Below are positions 59,993-60,001 of a stretch of DNA of 60,001 nucleotides, in pieces. The translations under genes were made by a program, and so were the position numbers. Where the stretch lies: positions 1-60,001 of the forward strand of contig NZ_CANLXP010000021.1 of the NCBI RefSeq assembly GCF_947495145.1, written 5' to 3'. The notes beneath the pieces were generated by a model, which saw nothing but the letters and a program-made list of their open reading frames with translations, made no database searches and was not told the origin of the DNA. Within the stretch, counting starts at the first letter, position 1; every line of letters starts with the position of its first letter. The DNA comes from an uncultured Arthrobacter sp. (GTDB lineage Bacteria > Actinomycetota > Actinomycetes > Actinomycetales > Micrococcaceae).

Positions 59993-60001
59993 GGTGACCC
60001 T

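Overview
The window is high-G+C bacterial DNA with actinobacterial hallmarks: GTG starts, ATGA/TAATG gene overlaps, a menaquinone pathway, an [4Fe-4S] APS reductase, a mycobacterial-type sulfite reductase with its Tyr/Cys pair, a PucR-family regulator beside gabT and a branched-chain keto acid dehydrogenase beside an Lrp regulator. The glutamyl-tRNA reductase, DUF559 and TraR/DksA-like sequences look like those of Arthrobacter and other Micrococcaceae, so that is the most likely source. This assignment comes from recalled family patterns, not from a database search.

Layout. 1-4.6 kb: a GABA catabolism pair (gabT and an aldehyde dehydrogenase) divergent from a PucR/GabR-like regulator. 4.6-10.1 kb: a TraR/DksA-type zinc-finger gene cut in two. 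Its first codons lie at 10130-10103 and the rest at 4985-4647, both on the minus strand. Each break carries the same 16 bp (CATCGTTTTCGGTCAC read on the minus strand). The roughly 5.1 kb between them holds seven minus-strand genes: a metallophosphoesterase, two small unknown proteins, a secreted 137-aa precursor, an ABC ATPase, a permease with a Cys-bearing outer domain and a second membrane protein. It looks like an acquired peptide-export or peptide-immunity cassette and is the most novel part of the window.

10.2-14.4 kb: a glycolipid-binding-like protein, a BCCT osmolyte transporter and an orphan sensor kinase. 14.5-25.9 kb: a ten-gene assimilatory sulfate reduction run on the minus strand (sirohydrochlorin chelatase, sulfite reductase, cysH, cysD, cysN, a sulfonate-type ABC transporter, siroheme synthase, ferredoxin-NADP reductase), enough to take sulfate to sulfide and make the siroheme needed. 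25.9-28.2 kb: TRIC/UPF0126 channel, SMI1/KNR4-like and HIT proteins, and a broken DUF559 gene. 28.2-42.2 kb: a menaquinone region (polyprenyl diphosphate synthase, MenJ-like reductase, menG, menF, menD, menC) interrupted by a polar amino acid ABC transporter, a secreted VanY-type peptidase with a repeat domain, and a Tat-exported PhoX phosphatase.

42.4-48.6 kb: a divergent glutamyl-tRNA reductase, a PAP2 phosphatase, an MFS transporter with a small membrane protein and a cupredoxin lipoprotein, a thymidylate-kinase-like protein and an MBL hydrolase. 48.6-53.1 kb: bkd-type E1alpha/E1beta/E2 operon divergent from an Lrp regulator with a clear palindrome between them. 53.2-60 kb: a DUF808 membrane protein, an intergenic segment with nested inverted repeats, a nitroreductase, and the phenylacetate genes paaA-B-C-D-E plus a paaG-like hydratase, preceded by a palindrome like PaaR sites. 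No rRNA, tRNA, CRISPR array, transposase or integrase was recognised.
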